A DNA stretch of 64,000 nucleotides from Ligustrum vulgare (Eukaryota > Streptophyta > Magnoliopsida > Lamiales > Oleaceae): the NCBI GenBank assembly GCA_963555705.1, contig OY743169.1, positions 9,920,014 through 9,984,013 of the forward strand. Direction: 5' to 3'. Under the pieces are notes generated by a model. The model worked only from the letters and a program-made list of their open reading frames with translations. It ran no database searches and was not told where the DNA came from. Of the stretch, positions 36,021 to 49,278 are shown one piece after another (positions within the stretch are counted from its first letter, which is position 1; the number at the start of each line of letters is the position of its first letter). The position numbers and the translations under genes are program-made.

Positions 36021-39000
36021 TTTAAGCTTTATTTTTAAATGTAAAGAAACCTGGAAATTGGTATTGGACAGTTTTATGATCAGTTTTTGATGGACGTGCA
36101 CAAAATTCATACAAAAATAATAGTGCAGTGTTGATTTAGTGATTAAAAATTGTTCATCCGATGATATTTCCGTCTTCTACCAAAAGTTTAAGAAATTGGA
36201 CAATTTAACAACACCATTTATATATATCCCTACTATATATAAAATCAACTTCCAATTTTACTGTTCATTGGACGAAAATTAACGATTATAGGGTAAGTAA
36301 AACACGCCTTTTTGTTTTTGTTCCCTCTTATTTCTTCCATTTCACGATTTTCGTCATTTGTCTCTTGCCGTGGTTCCAGAATCTTCTCAGTTGCTATGCG
36401 TCTTTTCTTCCCGTCACGTAGATCTAGGGTTCCATTATTTTTGTCGTCGATTGCTCTCTTGCCGATTGTTCCTGTTTTCCACCGGTGTAGTATTTCTCGC
36501 CTCTCGTTGTTGACGGTTAGTTTTCTACGTTGATTCACATTCTTCTTCTTTTTAGTAGTTTATTTCGTGTAGAGATCTATTATTTTCCTCGGTTTTGAGG
36601 TTGGGAATCGAATGGGGATTTTTCGAAAACCTAAATTCTTCGTTGTTTTTCCTATTTTTTCAATGTTGAGCTTTTGTATCCTTACATTCTCTTTTCCTTT
36701 CTTCGGTGAGTTTGTGTGCCCGATTCCCCCCCCCCCCCCCCCCAAATTTTGTTTGTGTAGTCGTTATATATTTGTTTTTGTGTTGAACTTGGAAAGGGTT
36801 TTTTTATAAAATAAATAAGTAGGGAAGTATGGATTAGTAGTGAATTTCCCCCTTTTTTTCTTTTCTTTCAGATTTTGGTAGTTTATCTTTTCAACTTTGA
36901 ATGAAGTTGAGTAAGAGATGTTTATGTTGAACAATAGATGTAATGTTTATTTGATATTTTGTGTGTCAATATTTTCCTGCTTCGTTTATGGACTGGAGTT
37001 TGAAGCAGGGAAAATGTACTGAAGTTTTAATTGTCATTTTTTCAATGGTTTGCTAGATTTCTCCTCCACTACTTATAGGTTAATATTGCATTTGTCTTAT
37101 TTTGTTCAGATTTTGAAATTTTCTTTTCTTTATTTTTGAATCAAGTTGAGTAAGTGATTTTATGTTGAATAATGAAAGTAATATTTATATGGTATACATA
37201 TCTTGTTTGATTAATCCTCTGCTGCGTTCATTCACCTTCATCGTTGATGTTCTACACTCTCACCAGATTTCAATTAGGGCTTGGAAATCATCTTTTATTG
37301 GCTGATTCAATTCGAGATCCACGGAGGGAGTAAGCTTTGGATTGTGATAACTAGGGTTTTAGTTTCTACATTCTCCTTGCCTACTTTCATTGTATTCGTC
37401 TTTCTGTTCGAGTGGATTTCGCCAAGTTCTTCTACATGTTTTTTTATATTTGATTCTGTTTGGCCAGAACCTCGTTTTGATTTTATGTGTAGATTTTACT
37501 GATTTTTTTCTTTGTTTACTTACTTTGCATATTTGAATAACTCTACTTTTGGGTAATTCAAGTTTCCAGTAACCTTCTATATTTGAAATGTTACAGGTTT
37601 TGGTGATAATTTTGTTAATTAATAAATTAATTCTTGGTCTCTATGTAGGATAATGCCAGTTGCCATTTGAATTGTGATATTCCAAAAAATCATGCATTTC
37701 AATAGGCTAAACTCATTTGCAGGTAAATTTTACAGCCTTTTGTTAAGGTTTTTTTACTATTTAATGCCATATGTTAAGCTCATATACGTCCATGCACATA
37801 TTTTTAGATTCTTTCATTTGTATTCCGCGTGTGCAATTTGTCTTCATAACAAAGTTGTAAAGCCATTTTTGGAACTATCTATTTCCTTGAGATTCTTTTG
37901 GACATATATTTTGTATTTAAAGCAACTATTTCTTATACATTTCATTCCACACTCTCAAGGTTGCAGGGGGCAATTATCCAGTCAAGTATGTTTATATTTA
38001 GCTGAGTTTTATATTGTAAAATTATCCTAATTAAATTGTTTGTTTTTGTTGAAGGAAAAATTCATATAAATAAACTATAGCTTTTACTATTGGAAATGTG
38101 ACAAAGGGGGAAAAAAAGCATGACTAGATAAATATGGATCCATATTTTTATTTAAAAAATTGGCTAACTTCATTTTATAATTTTACATTTTCGTTTAAGA
38201 AACAAATATAAAAGGAGATAGTCTTTCACAATTTGACATTTGTAAAGCAGTCTTCCAAAGTTTAATAAAGATTCACCATTTCATTGTATCTAGCTTACAT
38301 TTCAAAAAAAATATATAAATGTTAAAGTTATTTTCCATAATTCCATAGAAGCAAAAATCAAGGTTTTGAGTATACTTTTTAGTTTCTGATACATTCTTAC
38401 TTACTCGTGAAGTGATATTTTACATTGGAATCAATACAGTATTTTTGTAATAGTTAGTTCCACCAGTGCTACAAAATAGTCCTAAAGCAGGTTATCAATG
38501 AAGTTAACAGTTAAAAGTTGGCTAGAGAGGAGTATTCTTTAGTAGCATTACTGCTAACTCTTCACCAATGCTACAATACAATCCTAAAGCAGGGGAAGTG
38601 GAAAGTATTATGTGGTTTAAGGTTCCGTTAATTATTTTTTTGAAGTTTTTTCTCCTTTTCTTTTCTTTTTTCTTGTTTTGAGGTTGTTTTGTTCCAAAAA
38701 AAATAAAATCATCGCTAAATGTTTTGTTTGCTTCAGTATAGCTATTTTCTTTAATCGAAGCAAGATATTTAAGTTGTGACTTTTCTATGAAGATGCAAGA
38801 TGCTTGATACCATCCTTTTTATTTGTGCATTGGAGGTGAGATGCTAGCCGAATTGGTAGTTGATGATACGTCACCGGATACGCTCTATTTCGTGTTGTAT
38901 TGTGATTAAGAATGCCCTTAATTTTGAACAATGTTTTGTTTGAATGTGTGCTCCATTATATATAATTGTTCATTCTACGTTAGAATTTGATTTTATGCTG

Positions 39001-39538
39001 CCAAACTCATTTATTGTATGTTGAAGGCTGCCAAAGGCATGGACAAGGATATGTATATAATTCCTGGTGATTCTGATCCAATTTAGGACAAGGTTAATCG
39101 ATTTCTCATATTCCTTATCAATAAAGTTATGGAAACCATAATCACGTGATCTCTTTTGAAACATTGATTCTCTGCACTAGAACACATGGATTGAAAGGAT
39201 AAATATTTTTTCTGTTACCTTTCTCTGTTTGAACATGGGAAGATAACGGAGAAAATAATTGATCCAAGGAATCACATTTGAATATCACCAGTTCCAGGAA
39301 TATATGAGACATTTGTAAGATAGTAATTTCCTGCATAAAATTAATGTTTTATTCTTAGGTACTAATGCATTCATATATAATGACATTTCAAAACTTTCTA
39401 TATAATCACCTCTATGATTTATTGAGGTATGTGATTCTAACGTCACGCAATGGACGTCATGAATAATTGTTTTTTATTCAAAAGATTACAGTGTTTTTTT
39501 TGGTTCCTAAATTGTTCGTTTTTCTTATTTGAAGGAGA

Positions 39539-40330
39539 GTGGTTTGCATAATAAGAGGACAATATATCGAGCACAAAACTTCAAAGGCTGCAAAGCCAAT
39601 AAGCTTGGAGGCTCCAAACGCCAAAAGAAAAAAAAATGATGTTGAGACGGAGGAGGCTGGCGATGGTTGTAGTAGTAACAAAGAAGGTATTGATTACACC
39701 CATATACTCAATGCTAAATTTTGATTAAAGCTTGTTATTATTTTTAACTTTACTATAAGTAAATTGTCAATTATAATCATGAGAGTTGATAATTCAAGAC
39801 ATATCTTGATGCAAGAGTAAATAAATATTGATTTTTCTTGATGCCTCAATTAAGGCTTCAGAAATTCTAAACTACAGTGCAATTAGAAGTGACGTTGACT
39901 AAAATTTTAACTGAAAATGAGGAAATGACTCGTCGATGATATTATGATGTCAGTGTTTTATTTTTCTTCTAAAGTTATATAGGTTAATTTTCTTGTGCAA
40001 TTTTTCAATTGCACGATATATTACCAAATTAACAATCAAAATTCAGTATTTTTCTGAATTTATATTTAACTGCATCTGGAGATTATTGATTGTTTTCATA
40101 ATGCGGTGTCTTGATTTTCCTTTTGTTTTAGAAATGGTTGTTCCAGAAGTTGATCGGCAGTTGCTCATGCAACTTGAGGAAAGGGATTTTAAAAGAAAAT
40201 GGCATCTAGAGAACTTCATGTTAATTGAACGGGGCCTCACTGTATATGCCAACGACTTTTTCTTGAATTCTTTAAATGAATCACTCCAGATTGATGCCAT
40301 AAATTGTTCCTTAATCTTAATATTATATTA
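39539..40330 (+). pseudogene. Exon-like fragments in Helitron A, unrecognised
   Basis: Two segments read as protein: 39590-39690 (KPISLEAPNAKRKKNDVETE, Lys/Glu-rich, nuclear-signal-like) and 40134-40290 (MVVPEVDRQLLMQLEERDF). The second weakly recalls the start of UBA-type domains (VPEVD..LL..LE..GF) in plant UBX-like proteins but loses similarity after the first 20 residues. They are probably captured exon pieces; origin not established. Confidence 0.3.
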
Positions 40331-41492
40331 ATTTGTACTCACAAATAACTACTTTATTTTCAATTCCACGTGAGGTAACTTTAGCTTTAGCAATTTCTGA
40401 TTTATTTATTTCTTTTCTGAATTTCGAATTTCAATAATTCTGTGTTTATTTCCATAGATCCCTGCGAGTCACTTGAGATATGAAAAATTGTTGACAAAAA
40501 TTTCTTTTTTGCCTTTTCTTATACATTTATTAAATTTATGTCCATCCCTTTTTTTCTCTCTCGTTGATGTAAATCCTTAAAGAAATTCAACTTCATAAAT
40601 TGGTCATTGATCTCATTATCAGTGATTTTAATATGTATTAATGTTAATTTTTTGGTCGGTGGGTTTTTTTTAATTAAAAGTGAAGTCATTTTCTTATTTC
40701 TATTTTGCACCAGTCTATCTGTAAATTATTACTGGCATGAATACTTTTATAGGTGGGTCTGAATTTTTTCTCTTCTTTTTATGTTGATTATTTTTTACAA
40801 TTTTTTTTTTATTTCACTCCAATTTTGGGTCCTGCTTATAGTGATTTTGGGCCCATTATGGTAGATATTTGTTTCATCTCTATATGCTAAAAATGAAAAT
40901 TTCAAACAAATGACCTTTGGCAGGTAAAATTGATTAATTATATCAGAAATCTAAATATGAATTGACATGTTGCGAATGTGTGATCAATGAATATTTTATG
41001 TCCAAACTTTTGGCATTTGATTGAGTCAATAAATTTTGGAGCATTAACAATGATTCTTACTATTTCCCTGCATTAATTTGGAACTCACGATCTAACAATA
41101 GCCTTTTTGCCATTGCTTGTTGATGTTTTTTAGAACTGTTGTTGGTGTTTGAGTTGAAAATCGAAAGGGTTTTTTTCGAAAACTCAGATTTTTCGATGTG
41201 ATTTGTTTTTTTTTTATCAGATTCCACAACACTGCTTCTATCACTCTTATACTACTGATTTTTGGATAATTTAGGAAAAAGATATAGTTGAGGAACAGTA
41301 AAAATTTCTGCTTCTATCACTCTAATTATGAATTTTGCAATGTTTTTGTTGCTTTTTGATTTTGGGTTTTTCTAACAAGAATTATTGGTGCAGCATTTGC
41401 ATGATTGGCTAATATGACATTGCTCTCAAATGTATTGACGAGGCTATAAAACACACTCAAAACTATCATTGAGGTACATATTTTATTTGTGA

Positions 41493-41822
41493 ATGATGCA
41501 CTTGACTTCATTTTGCTTCATTTTTGGTCATAGAAGACCGAGTCTCAACTACATTTCATTCTACATTCATCCACGCTGCTTCTTCCCTTCTTCATTACAT
41601 TTCAAAACTAGAATTAGAATAAAAAAAATTAAGTGCATCCCAGAAGCTTATGATGATGAAGAAACTAAAAATGCATCAAAATTTGCAGTTGCATTACCCG
41701 ACCATGTGAAAACTATCACAAGTACATCAAACCCATTTGTGAAACATTGTCTAAAACTTTGGTAGAGCTCCTCTTATAGTTACGCTCGTGGCTCGATTCT
41801 TGTTGCTGGTACTATTTTTGTA
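41493..41822 (+). pseudogene. Captured exon resembling SpoU-family tRNA/rRNA methyltransferase
   Basis: Reads a transit-peptide-like Ser/Arg/Phe-rich stretch, then an acidic segment, then TITSTSNPFVKHCLKLW, a stop (TAG 41763-41765), and continues in frame SSSYSYARGSILVAGTIF up to a GTAAGT donor-like site near 41820. The TSTSNPFVKHCLKLR..SSSYR..G motif is, from memory, the start of the mature part of plant SpoU methyltransferases. The stop replaces a conserved Arg/Gln region. Only this exon appears to be present. Confidence 0.5.
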
Positions 41823-42117
41823 AGTTTTGTTTCATCTTTCTTATTTTCTTCGTATTTTTAAGTTTTTGCTCTGAAATTATTCATGTGGTAAGAACCTTCC
41901 ATTATGTCTTCAGAGAGTAATAATAAGTCCTATTGACTTTCCTTTTTAAAAGTTTATGAACAAATTAAAGGGCATATGGTTCATTGGCATTGATTTTCGT
42001 TATTCAGTTTCGTGATGTTATGGATTGTGAAAGGAGATTATAGAATTAATAATGTGTTTTCCATGTGTTTGTATGAATTATATTGAGAAGTAGTTAATAT
42101 CATTTATTCAAGGTCAT

Positions 42118-42321
42118 TTATTCAAGGTGAAAAGGGCAGATAGAACACATGTTGGGGACCTGGATGTTATTGTAGTTACGTGTGGTTTAGGTCGTGCAAT
42201 TGTCATTAAGGAAAACAAGCAATTTGTTGGAAATATAAAGCAATTGACTTTGAGACTGTTTAATATTGTTTTTGTTATAGTCCCTTTTGTCTTTGATCCC
42301 AACTATCAGAATAGGTTGTAA
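42118..42321 (+). pseudogene. Exon-like fragment near the Helitron A 3' end
   Basis: An open frame (VKRADRTHVGDLDVIVVTCG, continuing GRAIVIKENKQFVGNI) of protein-like composition ends about 235 bp before the 3' hairpin. Family not recognised. Confidence 0.3.
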
Positions 42322-42554
42322 TGCAATCCTAACCATTGATTTGTATTGTGATTGATTTTTTTCATATGTGTATACAAACAATATTTTTTTATGTTATTTA
42401 AATTAATCACATCGAATTGATACCATAAATTATTCCCTAATTTTAACACATCAAATTGAATCAATAAATTATATTTCAATCTTAATGTGTACAAACAAAT
42501 AACTATTTTTTTCATTACTAATTTCACGCGAATAAACACAAATATAAATCGCTT

Positions 42555-42580
42555 CGTGCAACGCACGTAAATATTACTAG
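42555..42580 (+). terminator. Helitron A 3' hairpin and CTAG end
   Basis: CGTGC-AAC-GCACG stem-loop, 13-nt spacer, then CTAG and target T. Confidence 0.8.
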
Positions 42581-42782
42581 TATATATATATAAACCATTA
42601 TATTCAAATGAATTATCTGAACCATGAATTAATGCAGTTAAGATTTAGGCACGTAATACCCCATTTCCCAGATTTTCAGTCTCCAGCTAACATTGTAATC
42701 TATTTATACTGTTCTATTCATTTCCACATACACCAAATCCCAAAAAAATCACATTTTTGCATCAGTTTTGCACAACAGGAAA

Positions 42783-44900
42783 ATGCAATCTTCGTTGCTC
42801 AAAGACCTTGATAAAAGGAGGACAAATTGGATAATAAAAGTTCGAGTCGCCAGGAAATATATCGTTCCAATTACAAGCAATGAAAAAGTAGTACGGAGTT
42901 TGGAGATTATTCTGGTGGACAATGAGGTAAATCAGCCTTTTAATCATGTCAAAAATAGACTTACAGGTTATATTTTTTGTAATTTTTTGGTTTTGTTATA
43001 TAGGGTGAAAGAATTCAAGCAAGTATAATGTCACCTTATGTCTCAAAGTTTGATGGGCTATTGAGAGAGCAATCAATTTACTACTTTATAAATTTCACTA
43101 TCAAGGACAACGCCGGAAGATTTCGTACCACCAATCATACTTATAGACTTTTTTTCATGCCTATTACTAAAGTTATTGGTGTAGGTGACAAAACTTTTAT
43201 GAAATCAATATACAATTTCAAAAGCATTTCAGAAATTGAGGAAATAGTCAATGTTGAAGACGTTGGATTATTCGGTATGTTTATTGCTATATAGAATTCG
43301 TTCTAATGCTTATTTTTTATTATTTTTCATTGGTCAAGTTGTTGCAAAACAAGCAATTCAATATCAAAAAACAAATTCTAATGGAGCTTCCAAACACGCT
43401 GACATAGTTTTACAAGATCTTGAGTATTTTCCTAAAAATTTTTTTATTTAAGATTAAAATTTATGTATTTTAGTATCCTTATTTTTTTATGTTTCGATCT
43501 TAACGTTTTGGCAGAAATAAAAAGATTGATATAACACTTTGGGGTTCCTATGCTGATGAAATTATCGAGCATGTAGACCGCTTGAAACGAACCTATAGTC
43601 ATGATAATTCAGCTATGTCGACCTAAGGTATTTCAAGGGAAGATAGGGTTGTGCTTGTGCAACACCTATCATGCAACCAAATTGATATTTACCCAAAGCA
43701 TCAAAGAAATAGAAGATTTTAAGAGCAAGTAAGAATTAATTATTTTCATGTAAATTTTTTTCTGAATTTTTTTGTTACTCACTAAATATTTGTCGTGTTC
43801 ATTATAGGATGAGCTTTGACATGAATAACTCAGCAGAGACAATTACATTTCTGCCACCGTCGTCAAACATTAATGTGAATGACGAGGTGGAGAGTGGAAA
43901 TGTGCAAATCATGACTCTGGAGCAAGTAGTGAACTGTAAAAAGGTTACACGTGACTTTTTAAAATTAACAACATTTTAATGCCTAGATTAATATTTGTTC
44001 TTTATGTGTTATATTTTATATGCAGATTGGATTTATTGGGTGCTTGCAAGAATTTCAGCTGTGGTTTCAAATGGAGATTGGTACTACATAAGTTGTCAAA
44101 AATGTAGGAAAAAACTAAATGATTCACCTAATGGGAACTACTGTGAACAATGTAGTTTAAGATCAAATAATCCTGTCCCAAGATACAAAGTGAAGGTTAA
44201 TGTTGTAGATGGCACCCTAGACTCGACTTTTATGCTTTGGGATGGAGTTTGCGAGGCACTGATTGGAAAAACTGCATTGGAAATGATTTTGGTAGGGAGA
44301 CTACTCATATTCAGACTGAATGTTAAAGACCGTAATGTTGAAGAAAATGATCCAATTTTCTCTGTTCGAATAATTGAAAAATACAAAAAAAATAATAATA
44401 ATAATAATAAAATAACATAACATCAATTGATGTTACAAAGGTGTGGGACGATGAACTATGTTTATTTTCATAATTGATTTTTTTTTTTTTTTTTTTTTTT
44501 GCTATCAATACTAAACCCACTTTTTTTATTATTATTATTAATAATAATAGAAATCAGAATTACTATCATGGCTGGCTAGGTCAGGTGAAGAAGTAATTGA
44601 GGTTTGTATTACATATTCAATTTTTTTTAATAAAAATATTGAGGATTTATTACGTAATAAACTATGATAAAATATTTTTGCAGCTTGACGATTCGATTAG
44701 CTACAATGAAGATGAAAAACCTATCAATTCTCCTAAAAAAGAAAGCCCGATTTGAGCCTACGGAGGACACAGCTAATAGAAGCCGCATTTCAGATGGAGG
44801 GTCATCTACAAAGTTATCAAAACTAATGGATTTAAAGGATATTAAACAAGAGAAGGAATATGGGAAAAATTGGACAAGAACTTTTTCATATTTATTTGTT
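42783..44900 (+). pseudogene. RPA1-like (replication protein A 70-kDa subunit) gene, degenerate, multi-exon
   Basis: RPA1 binds single-stranded DNA; RPA1-like genes commonly accompany plant Helitrons. Exon 1 (42783-42926) begins MQSSLLKDLDKRRTNWIIKV. Exon 2 (43004-43274) contains GERIQASIMSPYVSKFDGLL and NHTYRLFFM (first OB fold). Later pieces give KHADIVLQDLE, spliceable to KKIDITLWGSYADEIIEHVD (second OB fold), NTYHATKLIFTQSIKEIEDF, and a C-terminal domain with a zinc ribbon (CQKCRKKL, then YCEQC) and ENDPIFSVRIIEKY. Damage: the acceptor before IGQVV is missing, stops fall after EHVDRLKRTYSHDNSAMST and around 44756, and frames shift between exons. It lies between the end of Helitron A and the start of Helitron B; ownership is unclear. 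Confidence 0.75.
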
Positions 44901-45867
44901 AAATTTTTTTTTTCTAGGCTTAATTATTGCTTTCTTTATTCCTTTTCTTTCGAGCTTTTGGTTCTAAGGTTATGTATATATTTTATTAATCGAAAATTTC
45001 ATGATTAGGTTGTTATATATTCTTTTTTTGTAATGTTCTTATTGAAACCATAATGTTTTATTTCTTTGCTGACTCCAACAATCGAACAATGAATTTTATC
45101 TCTCCAAATGTCTATTATCTCTAATCTATTTATCTATCTATATAAAAAGGATAGCTGAATGTTACTTAACAAAAAGTGAAACTTTAAAAAATGAAATAAT
45201 AAAAATTTTCATATATCCTAAAATATTTTACTCAACGACTTATTTTGCCTTTAAAAAAAATAAAAAATAAAAACTGATTAAAAATTAATATATAAAGATT
45301 TCGTATGTTACCTAAACTAGAAAACATTGCAATATAAACAATTAATTAAAAAAAAAAAAAGAATATTCTAATAACACCCATTAAATATGGAGAGGCTATA
45401 TAATTCAGAGCATAGTTCAAAAAGTTATTATTAATTATTCGTGATTAGGATATTTAAAACATTAAAATTTTCATGTGCTTTCTTTAATGACGTGATAACT
45501 ATATAAAAAAAATTCCTTATAATCATGTAGAAAAATCCAAAACAGTAATCAGTTGACACGGATGTAATAATGGGTATATAACTACACACTACCCAACATG
45601 CAATCACCCACTATAGTAAGGGAAATATCAGTTCCACAACATACAAAGTTTGGCTACCACAAAGTAAACATTCATAACCCTATATTTTGAAACATCCATA
45701 ATTTAACATTCATAATACTATATATTTAAATGTGTTGAGTGCATTGAGAATAGTGTGTTCTATTCCTACATTTCAAACCAAATAGAGTATTAAAACCCCC
45801 AATTCCTTATTTTCAAAACGAAGTTCAATTTCAAAAGAACTAAAAATCCTTCAGAAACACATCAAAG

Positions 45868-46660
45868 ATGCAAGACAATTCGAGGATTAAAAAACGGAAA
45901 TCAGTGTTCGATCTATCCACAGAAACAAGTATGTTCAACATTCATTTCATGCTTAGAGATTCCAAATTCTGCCGACGATTTTTCAATTATTGTGATATGC
46001 ACATACTTTTATAAAAATTCTTAATTTTGAATGTGAAACTAAAACAAATTTTTATGTTATGAATCATGTTTATGTGTTATGAATTTCAATTCAAAATAAA
46101 ACATGAAATTGCATTTGTAGCAAAAGGGATTAATATACCTGAACAAACTTGATTTCAAACTGCAATGCAGGTCAATATCATGAACAATCAAATATTCATG
46201 ATGAACAGAATATATCAAATGGTTAGTACTCTTCATTGAAACTTTACAATTTACATGTTGAAATATTATAAATTCTGATTTTCATTTTTAATCTAAATCA
46301 AATTGTTATTGGTTGGACAACGTGGTTTTAATCTAATAATTTATTCTTAAATTATTTAAACACATAGTAAAATAACTATAAAATATAAAATCAAACGTGG
46401 ATTAGTTTATAGTACATATCTGTAGAAAATCACCATCTAGGGTTGGACATGCGTGGATCCAAATGCAGCATCATCACTGTTCAATCTTTTTTTTAAAAAT
46501 AAAAAAAGATCTACAACATTCTCTCTCTAGATCTAGCCTACAATCCACAATATTTTACAAATAATATATCTGAAATCTATATTTCAGATATCTCAGCTAA
46601 AAAAAATTATATTATATTACATTCTTTTTTCATGAATGGCACGAATAAACTAAAAATTGG

Positions 46661-46708
<48 letters not shown>

Positions 46709-47517
46709 TCAACCCTATTAAATTACATTACATATGTACAAAAAATTTTAAAAGTCACAACTCTCTGGATCTGGCATTCCTTTTCTGTTAGACATGTTTT
46801 CACATTTTACCAACCTTTTGTATCAAAAAAAATATTACTAATTTATTATTATTTATAATAACGTATTATTCATTTAAATTTAATTAATTGTGCATCTATT
46901 TCATACCATGAGATTATTATAAAATTTTATTTTTAATTTAATTCTTATAGTTGTTCCGCATCAAAGGTCATAAGCTTGAATAGGCATATACTTGTATCCA
47001 CACGAAATTTTAAAAATAGGTTTTTCAACAGTAACATTGTACATTAAGTTGAATGTATATACATATATTGAATTATATGTTGGTGGAATTTTTTTTCTCC
47101 CTAAGGAACAACAGAATACATGGACATAGGAGATCCTTCAAACAAGTGTGAATTTTGTGACGCCATCTTTTGGTTTGATGAGCGAACAGAAAAGTGTTAT
47201 AACACATGTCGATCACCTAAATTTTTGCTATATATGTTGCATGCTTGGGAAAGTGAAGTTACCTCCAATGGACGAACCACCGCAAATATTCAAAGATCTG
47301 TTATACGGAAAAAATGACAAAAGCAAACATTTCAATCACTCTCACACACGTTGGGCTATTTTTAAAAAGACCGGTGTTCAGTCATGGACAATTACATGTA
47401 GCAGTTTCTAGAGTTACAAATCGTTCTGATCTAAAGATATTGATATGCGACGACGATGGAAACCCAACTAATGTGACGAGAAATGTTGTTTATAAGGTGG
47501 TTTTCCAAAATATGTAA
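45868..47517 (+). pseudogene. Helitron Rep-helicase gene, N- and C-termini only
   Basis: Exons 45868-45928 (MQDNSRIKKRKSVFDLSTET), 46171-46221 and from 47106 join in frame into a typical plant Helitron RepHel N-terminus: TTEYMDIGDPSNKCEFCDAI, FWFDERTEKCYNT with the C-x2-C finger. A frameshift near 47220 leads to CCMLGKVKLPPMDEPP. At about 47325-47340 the sequence switches directly to the extreme C-terminus of the PIF1-like helicase (THVGLFLKRPVFSHGQLHVA, AVSRV, ILICDDDGNPTN, YKVVFQNM, stop). The Rep catalytic HUH motif and helicase motifs are absent, so the protein cannot drive transposition. Full RepHel proteins exceed about 1300 residues. Confidence 0.82.
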
Positions 47518-47638
47518 AAAAAATTTAGATCTTAATGCTTATTATTATTTTAGTTGTAAATGAATGATATTCTATATTTAATTTGCACTAATTTTTGTTA
47601 ATATTTGCTTATTTTTTTTCACTAACAATTGAATATGT

Positions 47639-47665
47639 CCGTGCATCGCACGGGTGTGGATCTAG
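47639..47665 (+). terminator. Helitron B 3' hairpin and CTAG end
   Basis: CCGTGC-ATC-GCACGG perfect stem-loop, GTGTGGAT spacer, CTAG, target T. Confidence 0.9.
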
Positions 47666-48239
47666 TTAAATATTAAGGTCACAACACTGTATAATTTTAT
47701 GTCACAAAGCGCAAATCTTTTAGGCCACGATTTAATTTCAAAGACAATTTATCAAAATAGTTGGCCATAAATCGAACTTATTTCTAGATCACAATCACAG
47801 ATTTTTTAAGTCGCAAGTGATTTCAAATTCGCAAATTATCAAATTAGTAGGTCACAAAATTTCAAATTACTCGATTCCGACTTTTTTTTAGGTCACAACT
47901 TATTAGATTATTAGGTCACGATAACAACATAATTTCTAGTCACAGATTTTTAAGTTCACGAGTCACAAGCCACAACTTTTTATAGTCATAAGTAACAAAT
48001 GTTTAGTGTCACAAATCAAAAAATTTTAAGGTCACAAAAACCACGAACACCACCTCCAACAATTAAAAATAGTTCCACAAACCACAACAAACTATCATCA
48101 CAACTCACCGGCACCAACCCAAAACCCCTCTTCGTCACTACTGATTGCACCACCAATGTCATTCACAACCACCACTCAATAGCACCACCACCATTTAAAA
48201 ACTCCAAACAACAATCAACAACAAAATTCAAACTGCTGA

Positions 48240-48913
48240 TAGAGGTGTCAATCCGAGTAGTCCAGACCGAATGGACCCGCAACATATGAGCCCGATAACG
48301 GCATGTGTGAAAAAAAAAAGCTTACTCGTTGCAGTTTACATGTCGGTTCGAGTCGGCCCACAAATTTTGAACTACAACGGCTCGCCGTTGGCCCTGTGAG
48401 TCGCGGTTCGTTCCGATTTTTCCCAAATGAATAAAAGTATAGAATTTCTCATATTTATAATTAAAGAAAATTGTTAAATTGTTAAATACAAAATGAACAA
48501 AATGATAAATTCATATTTATACAAAGAAATGTTTACATAAAATTCAAATTTATATCTTATGTTACATGAATTACTTCTAACTTTGCAAAGTTAAATACAA
48601 CATAAACAAATAATAACTAAATGCATTTCTAATTATTACTATCAAAGAACGTCACATTTCTTAACTATTAAAGAGAAAAGAATATTTACATTTAGAAGTT
48701 GTACTGGAGGTTTTCATTTTTACCACATTTAATAAAAATAGATTTTTTATATATATTTTAGTTATTTCACAAGTCAGGGGGTTAACTGCGGCATGTGAAA
48801 CCCGTTGTTCACATCTTCTTGATCTCCTAATCGGGTCACGGGTCGGCCTACAGTTCTGGGTCTATCCGGACCAACTTCACGGGTCATGTCGACCCGCCCT
48901 CTTGACACCTCTA
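48240..48913 (-). mobile_element. Non-autonomous hAT element (674 bp), short relative of 25143-26418
   Basis: Ends TAGAGGTGTCAATCC and TTGACACCTCTA, with a degenerate 8-bp duplication ACTGCTGA / GCTACTGA (6 of 8). It shares the CTAACTTTGCAAAGTTAAAT region and subterminal CGGGTC/GACCCG arms with the 25143 element in reverse orientation, but lacks the BED-finger fragment. Confidence 0.8.
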
Positions 48914-49277
48914 GCTACTGATCTAGAGAAGAAAATCCAAAAAAAAAACTCGATCAAGCTGCGACGTTGCGTGCGGCCACTAGACACAGCACAGCTCAGG
49001 CCCTACCCGGTGCTACACTGCACAGCGCACGACGTTGTGGAGGTGATGCACCTCACACATCGATGTCACTACGTACATTGACGCTGGACTTGAGATTGAA
49101 CAGTGGTCACAATTCACGACTGTGATCGGTCGGGTAGTGTGCTCGACAGAGGGAGGGGGAAGGGAAAGCTGTTGTGCTTGCAAAGGGAGAAGGTGGGAGA
49201 AAGGGAGCCAAAGGTGGATATAGGGATGGCAACTAGACGAGTTCGGGATAGGTCGAATTTTTTTGTCCTCTCTCTCT

Positions 49278-49278
49278 C

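Larger units (their letters stand above)
36227..42580 (+). mobile_element. Helitron A (non-autonomous, gene-fragment carrying)
   Basis: The 5' end is TCCCTACTATATATAAAATC after an A. The 3' end is CTAG followed by T (42577-42581), preceded by the hairpin CGTGC-AAC-GCACG (42555-42567) with 13 nt to the terminus. These are the Helitron hallmarks (TC start, short 3' hairpin, CTRR end, A/T target, no duplication). The interior lacks a Rep-helicase. It contains a CT-rich leader, splice-like boundaries and several protein-like exon pieces, one resembling a SpoU methyltransferase. The 5' end is less certain than the 3' end. Confidence 0.7.
45137..47665 (+). mobile_element. Helitron B (deleted derivative of an autonomous element)
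   Basis: The 5' end is TCTATATAAAAAGGATAGC after an A (45133 is an alternative start). The 3' end is CTAG (47662-47665) followed by T, with the perfect hairpin CCGTGC-ATC-GCACGG (47639-47653) 12 nt upstream. The interior contains a collapsed Rep-helicase gene on the same strand. It is inserted just before the third GTCACA-type repeat. Confidence 0.8.

Noticed and set aside
36725..36743. Long poly-C run
   Set aside because: Simple homopolymer within Helitron A and prone to sequencing error; no further structure seen.
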